Shown piece by piece: positions 39,647 to 48,035 of a stretch of 64,000 nt of DNA. The stretch is from Myxococcales bacterium. Its GTDB lineage: Bacteria > Lernaellota > Lernaellaia > Lernaellales > Lernaellaceae. Both the position numbers and the translations under genes were made by a program. The stretch covers positions 106,127 through 170,126 of the forward strand of contig JAAYVF010000006.1 of NCBI GenBank assembly GCA_012517325.1, written 5' to 3'. A model generated the notes under the pieces. The model saw only the letters and a program-made list of their open reading frames with translations, did no database searches and had not been told where the DNA came from. How positions within the stretch are numbered: the stretch's first letter is position 1; each line of letters opens with the position of its first letter.

Positions 39647-40714
39647 ATGCGCGCTTTAAAATTATTTGCTCCCCTGATCGCGATTCCGGTTTTGGCTTTG
39701 ATCGGCCTGGCCATCTGGTTGGCGTTCGGCGACCGCGTCGCGGGTTCGGCGAAGGATTGGCAGCTCTTTCAGGATCAAAAGGACCCGGTCTGGAACAACC
39801 GACCGACGCTGGCGGACGCGACCGAGGGCGAGAAGGACGCGTTTGATTTCACCCGCAATCACATGGAATTTCCGCAGGAATGGTGGTATTTCAACGTTCA
39901 CCTGATGGACGAGAAAGACCGCCGCTACGGCTTGATGATCGCTTTTCTGAAGACCGGTCAGATTCTCGGCTCACTGACCCTGGTCCGGCACGAAAAACAT
40001 TTTTCGATGCAACAACCCGGCCTGGTGGAACTGAACCCGGAAACGCTGACCGTCGCCGGGCCTTCGACCACGTTGCGCCAGTTGGACCCGGGCAAGTACG
40101 AGTACGAATTCGCGCTGGAGCATCCGCTGGCCGAGATCAAACTCAAAATGAAGGCCAACAAGAAACCGTTGCCGGTCGGCGGCGCCGGCCTGATCGACAT
40201 GGGGCCGGGCGGCGAGAGCTATTATTACTCGCTGACCAACCTGTCGGTGGAAGGCGAAGGCGAGATTCGCGGCAGCAAGGTCAAATTGCAGGGCAAGGGA
40301 TGGATGGATCATCAATGGGGCAATTGGAACGACCGCGATTTCGACCAATGGCACTGGTATTCGATCCAACTGGCCGATCAGACCGAAATCATGATCTTCG
40401 AGTTCCGCCGCCACAGCAAAATGCTCAATCCCGTTTGCGACATCTACTATCCCGACGGCACGACCAAGCACAATCTGCCGTTTACGATCAGTTCGCTCGG
40501 CAGTTGGGTCAGCCCACGCACCACGCGGAGTTGGTCGGTCGGCTGGCGCATCCGCCTGCCCAGCGAGGAGTTGGACCTGCAAGTGCTCCCCGACCAGGAA
40601 GATCAGGAAGTGACGGACGCCTTGTGGGAAGGGGTTTGCCACGTCGAAGGTACGCGGAATATGAAACCGATCGCCGGCCTGGCCTTCTACGAGGCACGGC
40701 ACCGCACCTGGTAG
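39647..40714 (+). CDS. AttH/CrtC-like lipocalin-fold protein
   Basis: 355 residues with one N-terminal membrane segment (8-27) that may be an uncleaved anchor. It matches the lipocalin-like AttH/hydroxyneurosporene-dehydratase group: EWWYFNVHL near residue 85, then GKGWMDHQWGNW (about 220) and DQWHWYSIQL. The family includes carotenoid 1,2-hydratase (CrtC) and secreted proteins of unknown role. It starts three bases after cobO and so is likely co-transcribed. Isoprenoid binding is a possibility, given the lipid genes nearby, but is unproven. Confidence 0.78.
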   Translation: MRALKLFAPLIAIPVLALIGLAIWLAFGDRVAGSAKDWQLFQDQKDPVWNNRPTLADATEGEKDAFDFTRNHMEFPQEWWYFNVHLMDEKDRRYGLMIAFLKTGQILGSLTLVRHEKHFSMQQPGLVELNPETLTVAGPSTTLRQLDPGKYEYEFALEHPLAEIKLKMKANKKPLPVGGAGLIDMGPGGESYYYSLTNLSVEGEGEIRGSKVKLQGKGWMDHQWGNWNDRDFDQWHWYSIQLADQTEIMIFEFRRHSKMLNPVCDIYYPDGTTKHNLPFTISSLGSWVSPRTTRSWSVGWRIRLPSEELDLQVLPDQEDQEVTDALWEGVCHVEGTRNMKPIAGLAFYEARHRTW

Positions 40715-40738
40715 GAAAATCCCCCGCGTCCCTTCGCG

Positions 40739-41707
40739 TTAAATGATACCCGCCTTGAGCAGGTCGTGCAGGTGGATCACGCCGATGATGCGGTCCTCGG
40801 CCGGCGCCTCGTAAACCAGCAGCACGCTGACCAGATGCTGTTCCATCAGGTGCGCGGCGCGCGAGGCCAGGGCGTCGGCGGCGACTTTTTTCGGCGTCGT
40901 GGTCATGACCCGGCGCGCGGGCAGGGTGGAAAAATCGCCGAATTTTTGCAGCGCCCGCCGCAAATCGCCGTCGGTGATGATCCCCGCCAGGCGGCCTTCG
41001 CCGTCGACGACGATGGTCGTGCCCAGGCGTTTGGCGCTCATCTCCAGCAACACTTCGGTCATCGGCTGTTCCAACCCGACCTGCGGCAGCTCGGCCCCTT
41101 GGTGCATCAGGTCGTGCACTTTGGTGAGCAGTCGCTTGCCCAGCGTGCCGGCCGGATGGACCCGCGCGAAATCCTCCGCCGAGAAACCGCGCTGTTCGAG
41201 CAGCACGACCGCCAGCGCGTCGCCCATGGCGATTTGCGCGGTGGTGCTGGCCGTCGGCGCCAGGCCCAGCGGACAGGCTTCCTCGGCGACGCCGGTATCG
41301 AGTGTGACATCGGCGATCTGCGCCAGATGCGAGTTCGGCGCGCCCGTCATCGCGATGATCGGCACACCCAGGCGGCGCAGGCTGGGCAGCAGGGCGAGCA
41401 CCTCGTTGGTTTCGCCGCTGTTGGAGATGACCAGCGTCACGTCCGATTTGTGCACGACCCCCAGATCGCCGTGCGCGGCTTCGGCCGCGTGCAGGAAGAA
41501 GGCGGGCGTTCCGGTGCTGGCCATGGTGGCGGCGATTTTCGCGCCGATCAGGCCGGACTTGCCCATGCCGATCACGACGGCCTTTCCCTGGCAGGCAAGG
41601 AGAATGTCCACCGCTCGCGTCAGGCTGTCGCCCAGGCGGGCGGCCATGGACTGAATGGCTTGCGCCTCGATCTGCAAAACCCGTTTGGCTCGTTCGTGTG
41701 AAGTCAT
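40739..41707 (-). CDS. kdsD: D-arabinose 5-phosphate isomerase (KpsF/GutQ family)
   Basis: 322 residues: a SIS domain (about 35-175, GMGKSGLIG, SNSGETNE and VHPAGTLGKRL) followed by two CBS domains. It converts ribulose-5-phosphate to arabinose-5-phosphate, the first step to KDO. It ends 24 bases from the convergent AttH gene and follows kdsB by nine bases, so these KDO genes form an operon. Confidence 0.95.
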   Translation of the reverse strand: MTSHERAKRVLQIEAQAIQSMAARLGDSLTRAVDILLACQGKAVVIGMGKSGLIGAKIAATMASTGTPAFFLHAAEAAHGDLGVVHKSDVTLVISNSGETNEVLALLPSLRRLGVPIIAMTGAPNSHLAQIADVTLDTGVAEEACPLGLAPTASTTAQIAMGDALAVVLLEQRGFSAEDFARVHPAGTLGKRLLTKVHDLMHQGAELPQVGLEQPMTEVLLEMSAKRLGTTIVVDGEGRLAGIITDGDLRRALQKFGDFSTLPARRVMTTTPKKVAADALASRAAHLMEQHLVSVLLVYEAPAEDRIIGVIHLHDLLKAGII

Positions 41708-41716
41708 GATGTTTTC

Positions 41717-42496
41717 CTACACCGCGCCGCTATCCGGGGCAAGCAGCCGCCGCACGGCGTCCAGATCGGCGGGCGTGTCGATGCTGATGGTCGCGTGGGG
41801 AGTGAGCGGACAGGCGATCGCCACCCCGCGCTCGAGGGCCCGCAATTGCTCCAGCCGCTCGACCTGTTCCAGCGCCGAAGGCGGCCAGGAGGCGTATTCC
41901 AACAGGAAATCGCGGCGGTAAACGTACAGACCCAGGTGTTTGTAATAAACGGGCAGCGGCCCGGCGTCGCCGACCGTCCAGCGGCCGTCGGCGACGGTGA
42001 AAATGTCGCGGGCGAAGGGGATCGGCGCGCGCGAGAAATAGATCGCCCGCTCGCGCGAATCGACCACGACTTTGACGCAGTTCGGGTTGAAAATCTCGTG
42101 GCGATCGGCGATGACGGCCCGCAAGGTGCCGAAGCGCAACGCCGGGTCCGCGAAAAACGGCGCGAGCGCGTCGTCGAGCATCCGCCCGTCGAACAGGGGC
42201 TCGTCGCCCTGTACATTGACAATCAGGTCGGCGTCCAGTCCGGCGGCGACCTCGGCGATGCGGTCGGTGCCGCTGACGTGATCGGCCCGGGTCAGGCGGA
42301 CGGTTCCCCCGACGGCTTCCACCGCGTTGGCGATGCGGGTGTCGTCGGTCGCGACGATGGTCTGCGCCAGTCCCGGATGGCGGGCCACCCGCTCGTAGAC
42401 ATGGGCGATCATCGGGCGGCCGTGAATGTCGGCCAGGGGCTTCCCCGGCAGGCGGCTGCTGGCGTAGCGGGCGGGAATGACGGCAATAATTTTCAT
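41717..42496 (-). CDS. kdsB: 3-deoxy-manno-octulosonate cytidylyltransferase
   Basis: 259 residues of the CMP-KDO synthetase family: the CTP-binding start IPARYASSRLPGKPL, then VNVQGDEPL. It activates KDO for lipid A core assembly, evidence for LPS. Its promoter region is shared with the divergent GGGP-synthase-like gene. Confidence 0.96.
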   Translation of the reverse strand: MKIIAVIPARYASSRLPGKPLADIHGRPMIAHVYERVARHPGLAQTIVATDDTRIANAVEAVGGTVRLTRADHVSGTDRIAEVAAGLDADLIVNVQGDEPLFDGRMLDDALAPFFADPALRFGTLRAVIADRHEIFNPNCVKVVVDSRERAIYFSRAPIPFARDIFTVADGRWTVGDAGPLPVYYKHLGLYVYRRDFLLEYASWPPSALEQVERLEQLRALERGVAIACPLTPHATISIDTPADLDAVRRLLAPDSGAV

Positions 42497-42529
42497 CGCG
42501 TTTTCGTCTCTTTGTTCACGACTGGCGGC

Positions 42530-42557
42530 AATCTAGCAAAACGGGGCCGGAATGCAA
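42530..42557 (-). promoter_or_regulatory. possible kdsB-kdsD promoter
   Basis: On the minus strand TTGCAT (42557-42552) and TAGATT (42535-42530) are 16 bases apart, 34 bases upstream of the kdsB start. Confidence 0.35.
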
Positions 42558-42595
42558 CCCAAACGGTGCCGCGCCGGTTCGCCAGGAGAATTTAT

Positions 42596-42601
42596 TTGAC
42601 A
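42596..42601 (+). promoter_or_regulatory. possible -35 element of the lipid cluster
   Basis: A perfect TTGACA lies 57 bases before the GGGP-synthase-like start. No good -10 hexamer stands at 16-18 bases, so this is tentative. Confidence 0.3.
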
Positions 42602-42658
42602 GAAAACGCTTCCAAAGTTAAGAGGAATCATTTAGGATTTTCAAGGGAAAGCGGGAGA

Positions 42659-43471
42659 ATGAAGCACGGTCGATTGCAAAATCTGTTCAGCCGATCCATG
42701 ACGCATCGGAAGGTGCACTTCACTTCGTGCGACCCGGTCAAACACACGATTCGGCGGGTCCGGGAAGTGGTGGAAGCCGCCCTCGACGCGGGCACCGACG
42801 GTTTTCTGCTCGGCGGTTCGACGGGCGTCGACCGCGCGATGGTCGAACGCTACGGCCGCACCATCCGCGAGTGCCTGGACGAACGTTTCCCCGGCGATCC
42901 GGAGCGCCCCCCCTTGTTGCTTTTTCCTTCCAGTGCGGCTACCGGCCTTGCCGACGCGGCGGACGGTATCCTCTTTCTTTCGTTGCTCAATTCGAACGAC
43001 GTGCGCTACCTGATTCGCGAACAGAGCGGCGCCGCGCCCTATCTGCCGGCCATCGGGCTGGCGCCGATCGGCTGCGGGATGATCATGTTCGAGCCGGGCG
43101 GCACGGCGGGCCGGATCGGTCATGCCGATTTGCTGCGTCCGGACGACTGGCAGACCGCGCTGGGTTACGCGGCCGCGGCGGCGGCGTTCGGCTTCGACAC
43201 CGTTTACCTCAACGCGGGTAGCGGCAGCCCGCAGCCGATTCCGGCGGCGACGATCCGCCCGATCGCCGAAATCATCCGTAAGCCGCTCCTGGTCGGCGGC
43301 GGCCTCAAGGACGCCGATCAGGTCCGGGAAGCCGTCGCGGCCGGGGCGGATGTGATCGTCACCGGCACGGTGGTCGAGAACAATCCACGGGTCGGCGAAA
43401 GCCTGGCCGCCATCGTCCGGATCGTGCACGAGCAACCGCCGCGTTATCCGGCCGGGCTGCCGGACGTCTGA
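42659..43471 (+). CDS. geranylgeranylglyceryl phosphate synthase family (GGGPS/PcrB)
   Basis: 270 residues from the ATG at 42659 with a GGGAG site. It has the GGGPS TIM-barrel pattern throughout: HFTSCDPVKH near the start, DGFLLGGSTGV (about 45-56), LFPSSAATGL, LFLSLLNSNDV, YLNAGSGSP, then GGGLKDADQV and GADVIVTGTVVE for the phosphate site. The family joins glycerol-1-phosphate and a prenyl diphosphate in an ether bond, the first committed step of archaeal lipids. Bacterial members include PcrB (heptaprenyl) and a group in FCB-type bacteria. Chain length cannot be read by eye. It opens the 42.6-46.6 kb run of lipid-type genes. Confidence 0.93.
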   Translation: MKHGRLQNLFSRSMTHRKVHFTSCDPVKHTIRRVREVVEAALDAGTDGFLLGGSTGVDRAMVERYGRTIRECLDERFPGDPERPPLLLFPSSAATGLADAADGILFLSLLNSNDVRYLIREQSGAAPYLPAIGLAPIGCGMIMFEPGGTAGRIGHADLLRPDDWQTALGYAAAAAAFGFDTVYLNAGSGSPQPIPAATIRPIAEIIRKPLLVGGGLKDADQVREAVAAGADVIVTGTVVENNPRVGESLAAIVRIVHEQPPRYPAGLPDV

Positions 43472-43490
43472 AGCGGGGAGGCCCATCGCC

Positions 43491-44807
43491 ATGAAACTGA
43501 CCCTGGTGGCGCCGGCGACCGACGTCTCCCGCCGCACCGGCCGGCGTCCGAAGGGCACCCCGTTCTTTCATTATTACAAGCTGGGCATCGCCACGCTGGC
43601 GGGCGCGACGCCGCCGGACATCGAGGTCGAGGCCGTCGACGAGATGGTCGATCTCTGGGATCCGCGCACGCATCCGACCGACGGGGTGGCGATCAGCGCG
43701 TTGACGGCCCTGGCGCCGCGGGCCTATCAGCTTGCCCGCACGCTGCGCGAGCGCGGCATCCCCGTCATCCTGGGCGGGATGCATCCGACCTTTCTTCCGG
43801 AGGAGGCCGGGCGGCATGCCGACGCCGTGGTGACCGGCGCGGGCGAATTGGTTTGGGAACAGGTCTGCCGCGATTGGCAGCGCGGGGCTTTGAAACCGGT
43901 TTATGCCGCGTGCCAAAACGACACCTCGATCCACGTTCCGCCGGCGCGGCGCGACATCTTCCGCAATCCGTTCTATCCGCCGCTCGACATCATTCAATTC
44001 TCGCGCGGTTGCGTGCACCGTTGCCGGTTCTGCTCGGTCAACGCGTTTTTCCGGGGGCGCTATCATTACCGGCCGATCGCGGAGGTGCGGGCGGAACTGG
44101 CCGGCTGCCGGCGCAAGCACCTGATGGTGGCCGACGACAACCTGTACGGCGACCGCGCATACTGCCTCGAAGTACTGGGCGCGCTGGCGCCGCTCGGCCG
44201 TTACCTCGGCATTCAGGGCACTGTCGATATGGCTTTTGACGGCGAGGTGATGGCGGCGGCGCGCGCGGCGAAGGTCGGCGCGGTGTTCGTCGGCATCGAA
44301 AGCGTCGTCACGGAATCGCTACGCGAGGCCGACAAGCTGCACAATCAAATCGAACGCTACGCCGAGGCCATCGCTTCGTTTCACCGGCACGGGATTTTCG
44401 TCGAAGGCGGGCTGATGTTCGGCTTCGATCACGACGAGCCCGACGTGTTCCGGCGGACGCTCGATTTCGTCGACCGCATCGACCTGGACGTGGCGCAGGT
44501 GGCGATTGTCACGCCGATGCCCGGCACGCGGCTGTTCGCCGAACTGGACGCGGCCGGCCGCCTCACCGACCGCGATTGGGCGCATTACGACTGCAACAAC
44601 GTCGTTTACCGGCCGGCACGAATGACGCAGCTCGAACTGCTCAACGGCGTCGAATGGTTCCGGCGCGAATTCTACCGGCGGCGCGCTATCGCCCGGCGGG
44701 CATGGAAAGGCCGGCGCTGGTTCGACCTGACGACGCTGGCCACCCAGGCGGCCCTGAACCTCGGGTTCCGCCGCAACCACCAACTGGGATTGGATTACCC
44801 GCCATGA
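43491..44807 (+). CDS. radical SAM protein with cobalamin-type N-terminal domain (paralogue 1)
   Basis: 438 residues. The N-terminal 150 have a B12-binding-like fold (PVILGGMHPTFLPEEA, HADAVVTGAGE) but no DxHxxG histidine. The radical SAM cluster cysteines are C174, C178 and C181 in RGCVHRCRFC. The end has DUF4070-like features (DWAHYDCNNVVYRPARM). It starts 19 bases after the GGGPS-like gene with a GGGGAGG site, and its stop overlaps the next start (ATGA). The family includes hopanoid, GDGT-ring and calditol enzymes, so lipid tailoring is plausible; the reaction is unknown. Confidence 0.85.
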   Translation: MKLTLVAPATDVSRRTGRRPKGTPFFHYYKLGIATLAGATPPDIEVEAVDEMVDLWDPRTHPTDGVAISALTALAPRAYQLARTLRERGIPVILGGMHPTFLPEEAGRHADAVVTGAGELVWEQVCRDWQRGALKPVYAACQNDTSIHVPPARRDIFRNPFYPPLDIIQFSRGCVHRCRFCSVNAFFRGRYHYRPIAEVRAELAGCRRKHLMVADDNLYGDRAYCLEVLGALAPLGRYLGIQGTVDMAFDGEVMAAARAAKVGAVFVGIESVVTESLREADKLHNQIERYAEAIASFHRHGIFVEGGLMFGFDHDEPDVFRRTLDFVDRIDLDVAQVAIVTPMPGTRLFAELDAAGRLTDRDWAHYDCNNVVYRPARMTQLELLNGVEWFRREFYRRRAIARRAWKGRRWFDLTTLATQAALNLGFRRNHQLGLDYPP

Positions 44808-45547
44808 AACAGGGACAGACCGCGTCCGCCAAATGGTGCTTCACGCACCGGGTCGAACTGGCCAGCCTGATCGGCGTCGTCGGCTTTTTCTTTTTCCCGT
44901 GGTTTCCGCAATCGCTGCTGCGGCTCACGGCCGATCTTTTATCGTCTCGCCCGGAGGGTTTGATCCGCCTGGGTTACGTGCTGCTGGCGATTCTCAACCT
45001 GCTGGCCTCGGCCCTGCGGATTTGGGCCGGCGGCACGCTGGGCGGCGCCCGCATGATGGCGGTGCAGGTGCAGACCAACGCCATGATCACCGCGGGGCCC
45101 TACTCGCGTGTCCGCAATCCGATTTATCTCGCCGATATTCTGACGCTGGCGGGGATGGGGCTGGTCGTGCCGCCGCCGGGCTCGTTGGTCGTCTGGCTGC
45201 TGCTGGTTTACGTTTACCCGCGGATCATGTCCTACGAGGAAGAAAGCCTGGGCCGGGCGCTCGGCGAACCTTACCTGGAGTATCAGCGGCGCGTGGCGCG
45301 ACTCGACTGGAGTTTCCGGCCGCTCGTGCCGCCGACCACGGGCGTATTTTCCTGGCGCGAAGGACTGCTCAACAATTTCATTTACCTGCCGCTGGTGCCG
45401 GGCTTTCTGGTGTGCGCGCTGACGGGCGTCTTGTGGCACGGCGTGCTGGTCGGCGCCGCCGGGCCGCTGGGCTGGGTCGGCCTGCATTTCTGGCGGAACT
45501 TCAAAAAAGACGGATTGACGCGTGATGGCCGCAAGCAAACCGATTGA
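44804..45547 (+). CDS. ICMT/PEMT-type membrane methyltransferase-like protein
   Basis: 247 residues with several membrane helices, starting at the ATG at 44804 inside the previous stop (ATGA). The signature is GPYSRVRNPIYLADIL followed by SYEEESLGRALGEPYLEYQ, as in isoprenylcysteine carboxyl methyltransferase and phospholipid methyltransferase families. The C-terminal 60 residues are a further hydrophobic region. Beside a prenyl-glycerol synthase and a geranylgeranyl reductase, it may methylate a lipid head group or prenyl-linked acid; this is inference. Confidence 0.82.
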   Translation: MKQGQTASAKWCFTHRVELASLIGVVGFFFFPWFPQSLLRLTADLLSSRPEGLIRLGYVLLAILNLLASALRIWAGGTLGGARMMAVQVQTNAMITAGPYSRVRNPIYLADILTLAGMGLVVPPPGSLVVWLLLVYVYPRIMSYEEESLGRALGEPYLEYQRRVARLDWSFRPLVPPTTGVFSWREGLLNNFIYLPLVPGFLVCALTGVLWHGVLVGAAGPLGWVGLHFWRNFKKDGLTRDGRKQTD

Positions 45548-46580
45548 GGTCGCCGTCGTCGGCGCGGGCCCGGCCGGCTGCGTGTTGGCCCATCGGCTCG
45601 CGGCGGGCGGCGCCGGCGTCGCCCTTTTCGATCCGTCCCATCCCCGCGAGAAAGTGTGCGCCGGCGGTATCGGCGCCCGCGCCCGGGAAATGTTTCCCGA
45701 ACTGGAGGAACTGGTTCCGCTCGGCCGACAGGGAACCGGCCTGCGCCTGGTCGGCCCGTCGGGCGGCATGTTACAGGTCTCCGGCGAGGGTAAAACATTC
45801 GCGATCGATCGCCTGATCCTCGACCGGTTTCTCCTGGACCGGGCGATTGCCGCCGGGGCCGAATGGCACGCGTTGAAAGTGACCGACATCCGGCGATCCA
45901 CCGACGGATTCACGCTCGTCGCCGGCAACCGGTCCTGGCCGGTGCGCGTGCTGGTCGGCGCGGACGGCGTTTTTTCCCTGGTGCGGAAAACGTTTCTCGG
46001 CCACATCCCCAAGCGTCATCGGGCGTTCGGTGCGCACGTGCTGGTCGACCGGCTCGATCCGCCTTCGGCCTTGCTGAAATTTTTCGGCGACCGGCGCGGC
46101 TACGCCTGGGTATTCAACCGGCGCGACCGCTCGTCGGTCGGCGTGGGGTTGCCTGATTCCCATCGGCGCGATTGGCGGGAAATCCTGGCGCGTTTCTTCG
46201 CCGAACAAGCGCCGGGTCGGCCGTTGCCGCGACTTCTCGCCTGGTCGCTGCCACAAGCCTCCGGCCGTGATTTTTTCAAGCTGCCGACCGGCGGCGACGA
46301 TTGGCTACTCATCGGCGACGCGGCGGGGCACGTCGATCCGCTGACCGGCGAGGGCATCTGGTACGCCATGTGGGACGGCTGCCTGGCCGCCGAGGCGATT
46401 CTCGCCGGTCAGCCGTCCTTTTATGAAAACAGTTGGCGCGACGCCTATCTGGAGCGCTTCGAATTGCACCTGCGGTTCGCCTCGCTGCTGGAGCGCGGCC
46501 GGCTGTTGGATCTGCTGTTCGCCCTGGGCCGGTTTCCGGCGGTGGGCTCGCGGTTGTTTTCGTTGATCGGCGGGAAATAG
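45525..46580 (+). CDS. geranylgeranyl reductase family flavoprotein
   Basis: 351 residues from the ATG at 45525, overlapping the previous gene by 23 bases. The FAD-binding start is VVGAGPAGCVLAHRL; the CAGGI motif lies after REKV, and GDAAGHVDPLTGEGI is the second flavin motif. These are typical of the geranylgeranyl/digeranylgeranyl reductase family, which saturates prenyl chains in archaeal lipids, chlorophyll and menaquinone. Next to GGGPS, saturation of a prenyl-glycerol lipid is the favoured role, with menaquinone reduction as the alternative. Confidence 0.87.
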   Translation: MAASKPIEVAVVGAGPAGCVLAHRLAAGGAGVALFDPSHPREKVCAGGIGARAREMFPELEELVPLGRQGTGLRLVGPSGGMLQVSGEGKTFAIDRLILDRFLLDRAIAAGAEWHALKVTDIRRSTDGFTLVAGNRSWPVRVLVGADGVFSLVRKTFLGHIPKRHRAFGAHVLVDRLDPPSALLKFFGDRRGYAWVFNRRDRSSVGVGLPDSHRRDWREILARFFAEQAPGRPLPRLLAWSLPQASGRDFFKLPTGGDDWLLIGDAAGHVDPLTGEGIWYAMWDGCLAAEAILAGQPSFYENSWRDAYLERFELHLRFASLLERGRLLDLLFALGRFPAVGSRLFSLIGGK

Positions 46581-46593
46581 ACCGGCCGGCTTT

Positions 46594-47946
46594 TCAAACC
46601 CGTGGCGGCATTTGCCGGCGGGCATCCTTCCGAAACAAAACGAGGTTGTTGGTGAACACCAGGCTGGTCGCCAGAAAGTCGGGAATCAGCGAACCCCGGC
46701 GCGGCAACGGCGGCGGCAGGAAGCGCCGGGCAATCGCCGGCAGCGTGGTGATTTTGCGGCAGGCCTCCCAATAGAGTTGGGTCAGCCGCTCGGGCGAAAT
46801 GTTTTTCGGCCGATAGACACAGGTGTAGGAGTCGTACCGCGACCAGTCGGTGGTCAGCAGCCGGTCTTCCGCCCGCAGGCGCTGAAAGAGCGGAGTGCCG
46901 GGAAACGGCGTCAGCAGGTACAGCGAGATCATCGGGATTTTTTCCGCCAGCATGAAGCGCACGTTCTCGGCGATCGATTGCTCGGTGTCGTTCTCGAAGC
47001 CGATGATCATCCCCGCCAACACGATCACGCTGTGACGGCGGTAGCGGCCGATCAATTCGCGATACCGGCTCGGGTGATTGACGCATGATTTGTTCACCGC
47101 CGCGAGGTTTTCCTCGCTGACGTTTTCGATCCCGCAGACCGCCATCTGAAAGCCGCTGCGCGCCGCCAGGCGCAGCAGTTCCTCGTCCGCCGCGAATTCG
47201 AGGTTGAGCTGCGCCGACCAGGAAACGTCGAGCGGAATCAAGGCTTCGAACAACGCCCGCGCGTACTGCTTGTCGGCGGCGAGGTTGTCGTCCACGAAAA
47301 AAATGTAACGGCTGGTCCGCCGGATGGCGCGCACGTCCTCGAGCACCTCGGCGACGGGCCGGTGGCGGTACGACTTGCCGTAGATTTGCGTCACCGTGCA
47401 GAAATCGCAGCGATGCGGGCAGCCGCGCGTCGTCTGGACCGGTCGCAGCAGGGTGTAGTAACGGTTGTTGCCGATCAAGTCGAAACGCGGCGCGGCCAGG
47501 TTTTGCAGCGAATGAAAACCCGCGGCCCGGTACCGCGGCTGCAAGCCGCCGCCGGTCGCGTCCGCCAACACCTGCCGCCAGAGATCCTCCGCTTCGCCCA
47601 GCACGATCGCATCGGCATGGGCGGCGGCCTCGTCGGGATTCAGCGTAACGTGCGCGCCGCCGAGGATCACTGGTGTGCCCCGCGAGCGGAAATGATCGGC
47701 GATTTGATAGGCGCGCGGCGCCCGCTGCGTCAGGACGCTCAAGGCCACGACATCGGCGGGCTCCAGGCCGCTGACCGGCGCCAGCGCGTCGATTTGGATT
47801 GCGATGTCCCATTCCGGTGGCGTCAGTCCGGCCAGGTACGGCAGGGTCAGGGTGCGCATGCCTTCGCGGTTCAGACGCGCCGGCATGCCGTTGGCCAGCA
47901 ACCTGGTCGGCTCGATGAGCAGTAAGCGGGAGCGGGCAACCGACAT
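46594..47946 (-). CDS. radical SAM protein with cobalamin-type N-terminal domain (paralogue 2)
   Basis: 450 residues, convergent with the reductase gene (13 bases apart). The cluster cysteines are C176, C180 and C183 in RGCPHRCDFC. The N-terminal fold keeps GGAHVTLNPDEA and ADAIVLGEAEDLW but not the cobalamin-histidine motif. The end reads DWSRYDSYTCVYRPKNI, as in its paralogues. A GGAG site precedes the start. Its promoter overlaps that of the divergent C45 hydrolase gene. Confidence 0.85.
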   Translation of the reverse strand: MSVARSRLLLIEPTRLLANGMPARLNREGMRTLTLPYLAGLTPPEWDIAIQIDALAPVSGLEPADVVALSVLTQRAPRAYQIADHFRSRGTPVILGGAHVTLNPDEAAAHADAIVLGEAEDLWRQVLADATGGGLQPRYRAAGFHSLQNLAAPRFDLIGNNRYYTLLRPVQTTRGCPHRCDFCTVTQIYGKSYRHRPVAEVLEDVRAIRRTSRYIFFVDDNLAADKQYARALFEALIPLDVSWSAQLNLEFAADEELLRLAARSGFQMAVCGIENVSEENLAAVNKSCVNHPSRYRELIGRYRRHSVIVLAGMIIGFENDTEQSIAENVRFMLAEKIPMISLYLLTPFPGTPLFQRLRAEDRLLTTDWSRYDSYTCVYRPKNISPERLTQLYWEACRKITTLPAIARRFLPPPLPRRGSLIPDFLATSLVFTNNLVLFRKDARRQMPPRV

Positions 47947-47988
47947 TTAGTCTCCATTGGGGATGATTCGCGCCGGAATTCTTTTGCT

Positions 47989-48018
47989 ACTATAATTTCC
48001 ATTGAATAGAATTGACAA
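47989..48018 (-). promoter_or_regulatory. sigma-70-like promoter of radical SAM paralogue 2
   Basis: On the minus strand TTGTCA (48018-48013) and TATAGT (47994-47989) have 18-base spacing, each five of six to consensus. The same bases read TATAAT on the plus strand, so the divergent promoters overlap. Confidence 0.55.
47991..47996 (+). promoter_or_regulatory. -10 element for the C45 hydrolase gene
   Basis: A perfect TATAAT lies 39 bases before the ATG. The -35 region is poor. Confidence 0.4.
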
Positions 48019-48035
48019 TAGTTAAGGGAATCGGT

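Noticed and set aside
48012..48035. TTG at 48012 as the start of the C45 hydrolase
   Set aside because: The ATG at 48036 has a better ribosome site and gives a normal signal peptide.
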